Assembly: GCA_009746045.1 (NCBI GenBank)
Contig: RPFO01000199.1
Coordinates: 671,555-735,554 of the forward strand
Length of the DNA: 64,000 nt
From: Mesostigma viride
Taxonomy: Eukaryota; Streptophyta; Mesostigmatophyceae; Mesostigmatales; Mesostigmataceae
Direction of reading: 5' to 3'
Under the pieces are notes generated by a model. That model saw only the letters and a list, made by a program, of their open reading frames with translations, ran no database searches and was not told where the DNA came from. Position 1 is the stretch's first letter; each line of letters opens with the position of its first letter. Made by a program: the position numbers and the translations under genes. Of the stretch, positions 48,971-60,070 are shown piece by piece.

Positions 48971-50068
48971 TGATGGCCCCCTGGGACTGCGCTTCCTCTC
49001 GGCCCGCCCCCGGTCTCGCTGGGTCCCCTGCCGGGTCCCCACCGGGCCCCGGGGCCAGCTGCCTCCCCGACCCCTCGGCCGCCGCCCCCGGCCTCGTTGC
49101 CGGGGCCTGGGGTGGTCGCGAGCGCGCTGGCGAGTCCCCCTGGGAGGGGCGCCGGCGTTCTCGATCCCCCTCCGCTGGGGGTCTCCCCGGTGGGCACTGC
49201 CTCCTCCGTGGCCCCGGCGGGCATGCCGGGCGCTGGTCGGGTCGTGGTGCGCGCGCCTGCCGGCCCGGCTGGGGAGACGCCGCAGGCCCCACGTCCTGCC
49301 TTTGCTGGCGCCGCTCCCCGCCACTCAGCGCCCGCCGACGGCCTTCACCGGTGTGCCGTGCTGCTTCCCACGGGGTCCCCGTGTGCTGGTGTGTTCCACA
49401 ACCGTAACCTCCTCTGCCAGCACCTTCGCGCTGTGCACCCCGATCTCGGCGCGACGGATCTGCAGGCCATGAGCTGTTACCGGTGCCCGGAAGCTCACTG
49501 CCAGCGGGTGTACTCCATTCACGGGCGCGCTCAGCACGCGCGCGCCTGTGTTGCTCAACGGCCCCTCAACCGGCCAGCAGTCCCGGCCCCCTCCCCCCTC
49601 CCACCTCGGCTCCCACCAGCTCCCAGCCCCCGCCGCCCGACTACTCGGCCAGTTGGCGTTGGCTTGACACGGTTCCCTGGGATGCATGCGCCATCAACCC
49701 GACGTCTACCCTGACCGACCTCCCCCACCGCGCGCGTAGCCTTTTCGCGCAATGTGCAATCGTTTCTCTCCGGCGCATGCATGCACGCCGCTCCGGACGA
49801 CCCGCTGGGCTTTAAACTGCACATGGTGACCCCCCGCCTGCTCCTCACCCCTCTCGGGCGTGGTGTGCGCGGCCTCCAGGGTGCGGTTATTGCCCGTTGC
49901 CGACGCTTTCTGCAGGGGGACTGGGAGGGGCTGTTTGGCGTGCCGCCCCCGCGCACGGCCCGGCTGTCGGGGGAGGTCAACTTCGAGCGGGTGGCCGCCG
50001 ACGTCATCCGCCTCGTCCGCGAGGGGCAGCTCAGCCGGGCCATGACCCGCTTGGAAATGGCCAAGCTG
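48971..50068 (+). pseudogene. LINE-like ORF, C2H2 zinc-finger part and region before RT
   Basis: A Pro/Ala/Gly-rich stretch is followed by two C2H2-like fingers at about 49340-49550: HRCAVLLPTGSPCAGVFHNR with LCQHLRAVH, then CYRCPEAHCQRVYSIHGRAQ with HARAC. Frames shift near 49640 and 49780. The last frame reads GRGVRGLQGAVIARCRRFLQ, RTARLSGEVNFERVAADVIR and GQLSRAMTRLEMAKL up to the CACTA-2 insertion at 50069. It continues at 58738. The wording GxLSRAxxxLxxxxxAPxxxxTLxALxxLHP is typical just before the RT domain of such ORFs. Confidence 0.7.
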
Positions 50069-50093
50069 CACTAGGAACTCGTTGGTGGTAAAA
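50069..50093 (+). repeat. CACTA-2 left terminal inverted repeat (25 bp)
   Basis: Starts CACTAGGAACTCGTTGGTGG. Perfect reverse complement of 58711-58735. Confidence 0.95.
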
Positions 50094-50475
50094 GTGGTAA
50101 AAGTGGTAAAAGTGGGTGGTAAAAAGTGGTAAAAAGTGGTAAAAAGTGGTAAAAAGTGGTAAAAAGTGGTAAAAAGTGGTAAAAAGTGGTAAAAAGTGGT
50201 AAAAAGTGGTAAAAAGTGGTAAAAAGTGGTAAAAAGTGGTAAAACGGTGGGAAAACGCTAGGAGAACAGCAGGTGGTAAAATCATTTTACCACCTTTTAC
50301 CACCCCTTTTACCACCAAAGTGGTAAAAAATACCACCAAGTGGTAAAAGCGAGGGTGGTAAAAACACGCCACAAAGTGGTAAAAGTGAGGGTGGTAAAAA
50401 GTGGTAAAAAGTGGTAAAAATGAGGGTGGTAAAAAAATACCACAAAGTGGTAAAAATGACAGTGATAAAAAAGGG
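50094..50475. repeat. CACTA-2 left subterminal array (GGTAAAAAGT)n
   Basis: About 14 tandem 10-bp units from 50120 to 50240, followed by scattered direct and inverted copies to 50475. Presumed transposase-binding sites by analogy with other CACTA elements. Confidence 0.9.
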
Positions 50476-51043
50476 GAAAATGCAGATTTTGCCAGCATTA
50501 CAACACAAGCACTGTTAAGAACAGCTTAACAGGCCATCATTCCAAATGGTTTCTTTATTACAAATAATAATACATCCCATTAACAGTTGTCTCTCTTGAT
50601 TTACAATGAGGATTTAGCCCCACATTGGGCGTCTCATCGATACGTTTACACCATTGTGAAATAACACAGGCCGCATCAAGCCCAGCCAATTAATTTACTT
50701 CTTCTTCAGGTGTCATCATGATCAATGATGCTTCTTTGCCTGAACAAAGCCACACAGTTGCCAGCACTCATGCTCTGGAGGCCTGCAGGCACACAGAGCA
50801 CCACCATTGAAGAGGACACAAGGGCAGCAAGGCAGGGGGGGGGGGGCAGTCAGGCACGGCAGATAGTTGTTGCCCAGCAAAACATCCTATGCATGGTGAA
50901 ATGGGTTATGCCTGTGGGTATGATGCATGACCTAGCATGAGAGTGATACATACATGAGTAACAAAAATATACGCACATGGCAATTGGGTGTGACAACACC
51001 ACATCACTACATAGCTAAAACGTGCTTCAGAAAAAACATTCCA

Positions 51044-53230
51044 CTAAATTACCGGATCAGGAGTCTGACTCTGGGACTCCTTTGCTTGCCGCTCCAGCTC
51101 AACTTTCCGCTGCGCTTTTGCCATCATGGCCTTGAGCGCGGCAAGCTCCAGTTCCGCCTCGGTGAGATCTGGCGCGGAGGGAGCATCGGCAGACGCCGTT
51201 GCGGCCGGAGAGCTAGAGGCAGGCGGGATCGCTGGCGCGGAGGGAGCACCGGCAGACTCCGTTGCGGTCGAAGAGCTAGAGGCAGGCGGGATCGCTGGCG
51301 CGGAGGGAGCACCGGCAGACGCCATTGCGGGCGAAGGGCTAGAGGCAGGCGGGATCGCTGGCGCGGAGGGAGCACCGGCAGACGCTGTTGCGGCCGGAGA
51401 GCTAGAGGCAGGCGGGATCGCTGGCGCGGAGGGAGCACCAGCAGACACCGTTGCGGTCGAAGAGCTAGAGGCAGGCGGGATCGCTGGCGCGGAGGGAGCA
51501 CCGGCAGACGCCTTCTCCTTGGGTGGCGCCCGCGCTCGCTTGGCCGGTACATACTCATCCGACACCTCCTCCTTCTCCTCTGCTGGCCCCCAACTCTCCT
51601 TCAATTTCGCACGTGCGCCTCGAAGGTCGTCGTCAGTGACGTTGCCCAGAAGGACCCACGCATTCTCGTTGCCCTCGGCGTCACCGTAATGCATCGTGGC
51701 AAAGTCAACAAACAGCATTTGCGAGCCCCCATCACGCTCCACAAACCGCGTGCCGTAAGGGGCCTTGAGCTTCGGCTTCACCTCCACCACTTTGCCAGGC
51801 TCCCAAACATACGCAGCCGGCCGCGCCCCATCGCGCTCGTACTTGTACCTTTGTGCCACGAAGGCCCCGTGCAGTGCTTCTCCGAAACCACCAGGGCCCG
51901 GTCGCTCTTGAACCACCGCGGTTGGCAGTAAGGTGCTCAGATAGTGCGCAAGCCCCAAGTCCATGGGACCACTAGGAAGCTTTCGCTTTGCAGCCGGCTT
52001 CTTGCTGGCGGGCGGCTTCTTGCTGGCGGCCGGCTTGTTGCTGGCGGGCGGCTTGTTGACGGCGGGGCGCGACGTGATGGGCTCGAAGACATCTGGCTTG
52101 ATGGCAGGCACACGAGCAGGCGGGAGACCATCCGGCATTGGCAGGTCGGCCAGCTTGGGCACCGTAGTGGGCGGCTCCACGGTGTTGTTGGGCACCGGAG
52201 GGGACGGCTGCACAGCGTTGCTGGGCACCGGAGGGGGCGGCATGACAGGCTGCGTGCCAACGGGAGGGGGCGGCGGTACAACCTTCTTGGCCACCGGAGG
52301 GGGCGGCATGACAGGCTGCTTGGGAACGGGAGGGGGCGGCGGTACAACCTTCTTGGCCACCGGAGGCGGCGGCCTCACATCCGATACCTCCACAGGTGCA
52401 GGCGCGTACCCTGCCACTTCCTGCTCTAACTCCTCCTCAAGGGCTTGGAGCCGAGCTCTGAGTCTCCGAATTTCATCTGCTCGGACGCCTGTGGCATGCT
52501 GCACAGGCTTGGCCTCCGGCTTGACCTCCGGCTTTACTTCCGGCTTTACTTCCGGCTTGACCTCCGGCTTGGCCGCCGGCTTGGCCGCCGGCTTGGCCGC
52601 CGGCTTTGCCGCCGGCTTGGCAGCAGGAGTTGTCTGCAAGCAGAGGGCGGGGCATGGAATAAGGACGTTAACATTCGGGAAGTCGGTTAGTAGCAGACCT
52701 GCGATGAAAGAAAAAACCAAGAAGCTTGCAGACTCCTGTAGCTAAAGATAGCGTTATTACCTTTGGCATGTTGGTCACGTCGCTTAGCGCTTTGGTATTT
52801 TCCTTCACGTCATCATCCTCGTCCTCGGCAAAACTCTGCCTCTTTTTTAAGCTGGAGTTGCTTAGCCACCGGCTCAGCTCCTTTTTTACGAATTCTTCAA
52901 CACTTAGGGCTTTGGGTTTGGAGCCCTTGGGCTTCTGGGCGGTGAGCTCACCAGTCGTCGGGTCTACCACCCAGCTGGATGCCTCATACTTATCCAGCTC
53001 TGCACGGTTGTCGTCAGCCACACATGTTTCTAGAAAGTTTATGCAGCTCTTCTTTACCCGGTTAATGAGAGCATCCACCATGGCGCCATCCTGTTCCTTG
53101 AGGACATACCCCTCTACGAGGTATGCACGGCCAAAGGTCGTGATTTGCAGTCTTAAGGTCCGCACATATTCGAGGGAACGACGTTTTGTTTCGGCTTTTC
53201 CTCTTCACATGCTCTTGCATCAAATCGCTC
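51044..53230 (-). CDS. CACTA-2 accessory protein (repeat-rich, coiled coil)
   Basis: Divergent partner of the transposase gene; perhaps a TnpA-like DNA-binding protein (inference from position only). Exon with LEYVRTLRLQITTFGRAYLV...NVTNMPK-type end runs to 52761 (DVTNMPK, donor GTAATA). The last exon is 52633-51044 (acceptor TTGCAG), in phase. It opens with Lys-Pro-Ala-Ala and Lys-Pro-Glu-Val repeats, then RADEIRRLRARLQALEEELE (coiled coil), Pro-rich VVPPPPPVPKQPVMPPPP repeats, a Lys/Ser linker, and a compact domain with MDLGLAHYLSTLLP and GTRFVERDGGSQMLFVDFAT. About six repeats of a 20-residue AGAPSAPAIPPASSSS unit follow, then a tail ending SQTPDPVI. The first exon and true start are not resolved; an in-frame stop lies just upstream of 53220. 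Confidence 0.65.
51165..51515. repeat. 60-bp coding tandem repeat in accessory gene
   Basis: Six copies of a 60-bp unit ('gaggcaggcgggatcgctgg' with 'ggagggagcaccggcagacg') encode the Ala/Pro/Ser repeats near the protein C-terminus. The length is a multiple of three, so copy-number changes keep the frame. Confidence 0.9.
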
Positions 53231-53569
53231 CCACTCCTCAGGACTGCACACGTGAGCTGGTCGTAGCACTGCTACCCTTCTCGGCATTTACAACGTTCGG
53301 TCGCACACCACCATGCGACCAAGGCTGGCTAAGTCCGGAATCCCCCCGTTTTGCGAACGGAGACGGTGCCAACGTATACATGACGCACTGCACCTGCCTC
53401 TGTCCGCCGTTGGATTCAGCAGATCGACGAACCTGGCAGCATCCCGCGCAAAAATTTTTTGAACGTCTTTCGCCAAAAGGCACCAACGGCAGCTACACAA
53501 ACGGCCGGACCGCACGCCTCGCGCGGGGCCCGCACGCCCCGCGCGGCTGCGTGCGGATCGGCTAAACTC

Positions 53570-54174
53570 CGTACTGCTTGGTACAAGTACAGAGGCCTCA
53601 GGAGCTAAGGCTGTACCGTTTCAGTAGACTTCTACCAATGAGCCCGTGACTAACCAACACTACCGTACACTGACCGTAATATCTACCATTTGAATGACTG
53701 AGAAAATGTCCGTTTGATCAAAAGGGATCGACGACATCGAAAGCGTTGGCGAGCAGACTCAAACTTGCAACGGGTGACTTAGCGGCTATCACGGCGGCGG
53801 GTGGCACCAGAAAGATGGCGGTCCCACCCATGGATACCGGAATCGAGCCGAACACTTACATCGACACACATGCTAGCTGGCCAAATTTCGTGATGTCTCC
53901 TTTCCCTTCCTCCACGGATACCTACATTGTCCAGTTTCATTGGTCATCCTGCAGGCTTCCTGAGTTTTATCGCCAAATTATGTTGGATGCGTTCCTGGAA
54001 ATGTCGACTGAGCCGGACTTCATGGTCACGGTTGATTAGTGAGCTGCCAGTGGTCTCACTGGCGCAGACGCCCTAGCGTGGCTCGATTTGTGATCCCGAT
54101 GGCGACTGGTTAGCCACGGAGGGCCGGCATTGACCATCAACGGTCGATGCCGGCCCTCCATGTAGAGATTGTAA
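53570..54174 (+). other. Region between divergent CACTA-2 genes; possible 5' exon and hairpin
   Basis: An open frame at 53746-54039 (MASRLKLATGDLAAITAAGG; THASWPNFVMSPF) ends before a GTGAGC donor and may be a 5' exon of the transposase gene, but no in-phase acceptor was found. 54118-54159 is an 18-bp stem with one mismatch and a six-base loop (arms GGAGGGCCGGCAT / ATGCCGGCCCTCC). Promoters for both genes should lie in or near this interval. Confidence 0.35.
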
Positions 54175-57100
54175 ATGCGTCAAGGACAGACAGTCGATGA
54201 ATTCATGGCCGAGGACCCTGACGACGGGTCGGCCAGTGGAGAGGATGCAGCACGCCAGTTTGCTAGAAATTATGACGAAGCAGTGGCCAGAGTCAAGGAC
54301 GATACGCCATTGTACCCGGGATCTGAGAGCAAGGCCTTGATGTTTACATTGCAATTGCTGACGCTAATGGGGGAAAACTCATGCCCTCAGAGCTTTGCTG
54401 ATGAGCTCTTCAAGCTGTTGGGAAACGTTCTCCCCGCGGGCAACACTCTGCCCGACAGTATCTGGAAGGCACGGAAAGTGATCAAAGGCTTGGGCTTGGG
54501 GTACCGTGTGTACGATGCCTGCCCATGCGAGGGTTACTTGTACAAGGACAAGATTACTAAGAGCTGCCCTCTTTGCAAGCTGTCGCGCTACGAGACGTAC
54601 ACTGACAGAAACGGTGACATCGTCAACTCGCGGAAAGCGCATCGCCAGGTTAGGCACTTCCCCCTGATGGATCGGATTAGGGCCTGGTTCCGAGTCCCGG
54701 AAATGGCGGAAGCCCTTCAGTACGCTGCGAAACATGAAAACAGGGAGCCAGACTCATCCACGCGCGTTGTGGACGGCTTGAAAGGCAGGTTTGCACTTGT
54801 TTCTACGCCTTCTGTTATGCAATGTGTGCCAAAGTATCAAGTTCGAGATTTTTCCTCTTGCGCTTATCTTTTGTTTGTACTGCTCTGATGGATACCTTTC
54901 TTTTTACGTCTGGTGTTTCTTGTGCATGGACCTGTTCGTGCAGACAGCCGTGCCATCCAGCACATAAAGAACAACTGGGACTTTCGCAGCCAGCCGCGGA
55001 ACACCATCTTCCTTCTGAATTTTGACGGAGTATGTCCAAGGTCTTTCATGGATACCCACAGCAGCTGGCCCGCGTTTGTTTCCTGTGTCAACTTGCCCGA
55101 GTGGGTGATGGTGAATGGGCGGTTTTGCCCTATGGTGCTTCTTGTGGGCGCCATGAAGGGGAAGGCACCCAAGAACATGACCATTTTTTTGGACTTGATC
55201 GCTGAGGACTTCCTGGTACTGTGGAAGGGGTATTACATTTGTGATGTGACGCTGGACGTGGCGGGTGTTTACACTACGACATTTGTGAGGTCCATTCTTG
55301 CTGGCATAATTCACGACTACCCGGCATACTCCAAGTCCCTGAACATTCCAGATGCAGGGTACTATCAATGCGTCCTACATGGTGATGAGTGGCGTGGGGT
55401 TTTTATCTCAAATGGCCGTATCGTTCTCCTTGGCAATGACCGCATGTTTCCCGAGGGTGACCCCCGCCGGCCGGCTCACGCTCCTGTTGTTCAGGAGATG
55501 GACCATGCTGGCTACCTGAAGTACTGTGCTACGCTAAAAAAGCAGCCCGAGCCGTTTCTCAAGTTACCGTACTGGGTTCACCTGAAGATCCGTCATTTTA
55601 TTGACGAGTTCCATCTGTGTCCCAACAACTTCAAGCGGGTCATTCATTGCACAAGCGGTAATTGCTAAACATTTAATTGTATCATTTCATTGTGATTGTT
55701 GCATGCATACATTGACTGTGGCCTATCTGTTCACATGGAAAGCTGATGTAATATTGTTTTTTTTTTTTTTTCTGTTTGTACTCCATGCAGGGAAGGCTAT
55801 GGCGACCGGGTCACTTCGTGGCAGGCTGAAGGTCCTCGGTCTGAACCCGGAGCTGTGGCGGCCTGATGAAGACCCTCCACCGGAGGGAGACCCACCACCG
55901 GAGGGAGACCCACCACCGGAGGGAGACCACCAAAGTCCACCGAAGAAAGGCCGCAAGAAGAAGAGGGCGCCAGCACCGCGCCCCGGGTTCCAGCTGACGG
56001 CTGAGGAAAAGGCTGATATCAAGCGTAAGTGTGACATTGGGTTTTTATTTTTCCCGTAATTTGGAAATTTAATATGTAGGACTGACTATGGTCTGTGTGA
56101 TTTACATAGGACTGACTATTTTTTTCGGCTGTCGTGTTACTACTATGTGTTATTTTTTTGCGTGTGGTTGTAATGCGCAGGTCTCGATGACATCATGGCG
56201 CATAGCCTACCCGACTACTTCACCGGCCGGATCAGTGGCTTGCTCTGCGATGCGAAGAGTACTGAAAAATCCAAGACGCGTGACAAGATCCTCTACTTTT
56301 GCAAGCAACTCCCGACCATCTTGCGTGGGCGGTTAGATGACGATGCACGGCAAGCATTTCTCCTTCAATCAGCGGCCTGGGACTTTGTGTTTTCTAGCGG
56401 CCCGGCGACTCAGCAGCAGTTGGATGACTGCGGCGAGATGTTTTTGCTTGCTGCTGTGGCGATGGAGCGTATAGCGCCAGCGTCTGAGATGGCAAAATCT
56501 GTTCATATGATGGCCCACCTGGCCCAGCAAATCCCCTTGTTGGGTCGATGTGACACCCGCACCATGGCGTCGGGCGAGCGGATGATGGGGGCCATCACGA
56601 AAGCTAAGCTGTCCAACGTCAATGTGGAGTGCTCCATGGACGGAGCATATCGCAAGTCTGAGGCGCTGACCCATCTGGCCTATCACATGGTGAAAACCGG
56701 GATGGTAAGTACACGCTAGTGACCGATTTTTTTTTTTAATGGATTTGTGTGCAGATTTAGTGTTATGTACGCGCTCCTTGTGGCACGGTCTTGTGCTGCA
56801 TGCAGCTAATTTCTGTGCATATTTGTGTGCGCTGCTTGCAATGTCTTGTTTGCTTTCTTTTTTTTCTTTCAGCCAAAAGACCGCTACTACATCTGGGACG
56901 TCATCCACGCAGACCCGTCCAAGAAGGTCGAGTTGGGGGGGCGCAGCCGCAAGAATTTCTACACTTTCACCGCCGCGGAATCTGATGAAGTGGGCGCGAT
57001 TTTGTTGGAGTATGCGCTGCCCAATGCGGAGTACAAAGATCCCGAAGTCAACGGCGATGAGGCCTACTGGTAAGACGCCGCTGTCCTATTATTGTAAGTT

Positions 57101-58302
57101 GCTATTCTTTGAGCTGATTTTCTTTCAGTATAGGGAACTTCATCTGATTTCCAAGGACTACTGCCGTTATTCTAATTTTTTTTTCTTGCATTGCTATCTT
57201 GCTTTGTATACGATGTGCATGCAGGCGGCCCTTGTGCAGCGACCTCTCATGGCTCAAAGACTGGATCGGACTCAACCAGCAGCCGCTGGTCCCGGAGCTT
57301 GTCCAGGCTGCAGCAGCCGGCGTGCAGCTCAAGGCTGAGGAGTATGATAGGGTGCACTTGTACGGTTTCAATTACCGGACAAAAGAAGCTGACAGGAAGC
57401 AAGCATGGCGGACTGCAAACTGTGGTGTAGCCTACCATAAGGAGGGAAGCAGCACTCAGTACGGCTACCTGACCCACATTCTCGTGGCAAAGCTGGTGCA
57501 GCCGGTGGGGCAGTGGACTAAACAGCTTGTGCTGAGAGTAGAGCTTTTCGATGCATCGGAGGTGGCTTACATTCGGGATCAACGCTTGGTGTTGGTCCGC
57601 AGCGCCGAGGCACCACGCACGGCAAAGCTAGTGTGGCCAACATCTGTTAGCTCTGTTGGGTTTGTGCTGGACCCACGGCATCAGCCCCAGCTTTCGGTCA
57701 TTCACTGCAAGCTGCCCCGTCACCTGGCAACCGGGTGGGCTTTGGAGAACGAGTTTTTCCAAAGCACGGCGACAAGGTGGCAGGAAGACATCAGGTACTT
57801 CCCACCTGAGCCGCCCGCTGAACGGCCGCCCGCTGAACCGCCGCCCGCTGATCCGTCGCCCGCGCCATCAAGCACGGCGGCACGACCTTCACGCGCAGCC
57901 CCGCCGCGCAAGAAAAAGAAGCCGCCCGATGAACGGCAGCCCGCGCCGGCAACCACGGCGGCAGGACCTTCACGCGCAGCCCCGCCTCGCAAGAAAAAGA
58001 AGCCGCCCGCTGAACGGCAGCCCGCGCCGGCAACCACGGCGGCAGAACCCTCACGCGCAGCCCCGCCCGCAAGAGAAAGAAGAAATCTGAGGCTTTGGCG
58101 CCTGCATCACACAAGGGGAAGGAGCCCATGCCCCCGTTGCGCACAAGTGCACGCGCGCGCACGGTCAGGGACTATAGAGAACAAACCCCTAGCAACGAGG
58201 GGAATGACAGTGATTTTAACGGTAGTGATGCCAAGGATGATTCTGATTGATGCTGCTGTGCAAGCATTTTGCGGCCTCATTAGATGCTGCTCACAAGTGT
58301 AA
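54175..58302 (+). CDS. CACTA-2 tnp2-type transposase, six exons
   Basis: Catalytic transposase of a CACTA element (tnp2 family). Exons: 54175-54784, 54944-55657, 55791-56024, 56181-56704, 56873-57069, 57225-58302; all phases agree. Exon 1 has ARKVIKGLGLGYRVYDACPC with a C...C-x2-C zinc-like set (SCPLCKLSRYE), as in plant TNP2. Exon 2 has QPRNTIFLLNFDGVCP, WPAFVSCVNLPEWV and GIIHDYPAYSKS, the tnp2 core. Exon 3 carries an 18-bp repeat (Pro-Pro-Glu-Gly-Asp-Pro). Exon 4 resembles DUF4218 (LPTILRGRLDDDA, MMAHLAQQIPLLG, SGERMMGAITK); exons 5-6 resemble DUF4216. The first intron uses GC-AG. A missing base near 58068 shifts the last about 60 codons; the alternative frame ends at 58250 with an acidic tail. 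Confidence 0.85.
58298..58302 (+). terminator. Candidate polyadenylation signal TGTAA (transposase gene)
   Basis: TGTAA, 48 bases past the likely original stop at 58250. It also overlaps the stop of the shifted frame. Confidence 0.5.
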
Positions 58303-58375
58303 TCATGCCGTATTATGTTGAATAAAGATGCATCATTCATTGTTTGGGCCTAAACTGACTTGTTGTCGGTTCAGC

Positions 58376-58710
58376 CCTTGTGTTTTTTACCACTTTTGTG
58401 CTCGTCGTGGTGTTCTTTTTACCACTTCAGCCACTTTTTATCACTTTTTACCACTTTTACTGCTTTATACTGCTTTTTACTGCTTTTTACTGCTTTTTAC
58501 CACCATTTTCCACCTTTTACCACTTTTACCACCTCCGTTAGGTGGTAAAAGTGGTAAAAGGTGGTATTTTTTACTGCTTTTTACTGCTTTTTACTGCTTT
58601 TTACTGCTTTTTACGGCTTTTTACGGCTTTTTACTCCTTTTGGGTGGTAAAAAGTGGTAAAAAGTGGTAAAAAGTGGTAAAAAGTGGTAAAAAGTGGTAA
58701 AAGTGGTATT
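58376..58710. repeat. CACTA-2 right subterminal array
   Basis: Copies of TTTTTACCAC/ACTGCTTTTT in one orientation to about 58640, then GGTAAAAAGT units to 58705. A mix of direct and inverted units mirrors the left end. Confidence 0.85.
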
Positions 58711-58735
58711 TTTTACCACCAACGAGTTCCTAGTG
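58711..58735 (-). repeat. CACTA-2 right terminal inverted repeat (25 bp)
   Basis: Ends ...GAGTTCCTAGTG, followed by TG of the target duplication. Confidence 0.95.
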
Positions 58736-58737
58736 TG

Positions 58738-59195
58738 GCCCCCGCCAATGCGGCTACCCTGGCGGCCTTGGAGGCTCTTCACCCTGCGGAGCCCGGATTC
58801 CAGCTGCCCGTGCCGGACCCCCTGCCGGCCCCCCTCCGGCTGGACCGCGACTGCTTCCTGGAGGTGATGCGTGCGGTCCCGCGGGCTTCCTCTACCGGGC
58901 CGTCGGGCTGGCGCTACGAGCTGACTTGGAGGTCCTGGTGGGGCATGGGGGCGAGGACATTCTCTTTGACACCCTCATTGACCTGGCGGCTGGTCGCGTT
59001 CCTCCCGCTGCGCGCGAGTGGTTAGCGGGCGCTCGCCTCCTCGCTCTGCTCAAGGGTGTCTTGCCCCCCCCCGAGGGCAAGGTGCGCCCGATCGCCTGCG
59101 GTGAGGTGCTCCGCAAGCTCGTGGGCAAAGTGATCTGCCGCCAAAAGGCGCCCGAGCTCCGTGCCTTTTCTCTGCCCGCCCCTCGCAGCGGGTGA
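58738..59195 (+). pseudogene. LINE-like ORF, reverse transcriptase N-terminal part (after CACTA-2)
   Basis: Continues the ORF of 48971-50068: APANAATLAALEALHPAEPG, LDRDCFLEVMRAVPRASSTG with PSGWRYEL (RT entry motif), then after a frameshift near 58925 EVLVGHGGEDILFDTLIDLA and LLALLKGVLPPPEGKVRPIA with CGEVLRKLVGKVI (fingers motifs, K-x-RPI). The frame stops at 59195 before the catalytic YxDD box, and no RT is recognised further on. Truncated and frameshifted. Confidence 0.75.
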
Positions 59196-60070
59196 GACCT
59201 CGGTGGCGGCCCAGCTGGGGGTGACGACTCCAGGCAGTTAGTCTAAGTCTCCCGCTTGTAGCCTAAGTGGACACGTGCCAGCACCGCCGGCGCCCAATTG
59301 GGTACTGGGACGGTGCTGGACTAGAGCAGTCATGGCATGGACACGTGGCTAGACTCGGTATGTGATGAGCCGGTACCTCAGTACCGGGACTGTAGTTGTC
59401 ATGTTAGGACTGACGGGCGTCCCCAACATCTACTGCTCCAATTTTGGTACTTTTGAAATTCCATGCCTGGAGCGCAAAGTTTGCAATATATGTGCCGTTT
59501 GTAGCTCTAGCTCTATAATAACCTGACCAACCCCGCATTCCTCAAAGTACTTAGCACTTGTTGCCTATTCTCATTATGCGAATCACATGATTAGGATGTG
59601 CTTCATGATTGCTATTGCTCGAGATTCAATTAAGAATGATTGACATCAATAAATGATGAACCAAATAAACCAAATTAGGCCACTTGACAAGTTCATGATC
59701 CATTTAAATTGTACAATTAAGCGATTAATTAATTCATAAATCATACATTACATGGGATACCCCCGTCGACGAGCTAGTGGTACGTACAATGAAACATTTG
59801 AGTTTGTAACATGTCTCCATGGATATATACATGTATGCTGGACCTCGCGCATCTCAGCCCTCTAAGAAATGTTATTTGAACTCAGGTCTAGATCTAAATA
59901 TATACATGATCTGGATAATATTATACACTTCCTTAAAAGAGCATGAATCGAGCTTTACAATTCAGGACAAGGAACTCGTTTGCAAATCACGGCTGAAAGG
60001 CAAGTGCTCACAACGAAGCACGTGCTCTCAAGGCTGTCCACCTCGTCCAACCAAGCCCGGGCGAGCTGGC
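59196..60070. other. No gene recognised; 3' flank of the minus-strand gene
   Basis: No exon seen. On the minus strand a TGTAA at 59955-59959 lies about 113 bases past the stop at 60071 and is a candidate polyadenylation signal. Confidence 0.45.

Larger units (their letters stand above)
50069..58735. mobile_element. CACTA-2: 8.7-kb CACTA-type DNA transposon
   Basis: 25-bp perfect terminal inverted repeats begin CACTAGGAACTCGTTGGTGG. TG is duplicated on both sides (50067-50068 and 58736-58737). Large subterminal arrays of GGTAAAAAGT lie at both ends. Inside are two divergent genes: accessory (51044-53230, -) and tnp2-type transposase (54175-58302, +). Removing the element with one TG joins MAKL to APANAATLAAL in frame. 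The gene set suggests an autonomous lineage, although the transposase tail has a frameshift. Confidence 0.92.

Noticed and set aside
50094-50475. CRISPR or satellite array
   Set aside because: 10-bp units bounded by a CACTA terminal repeat and mirrored at 58376-58710; they are subterminal transposon repeats.
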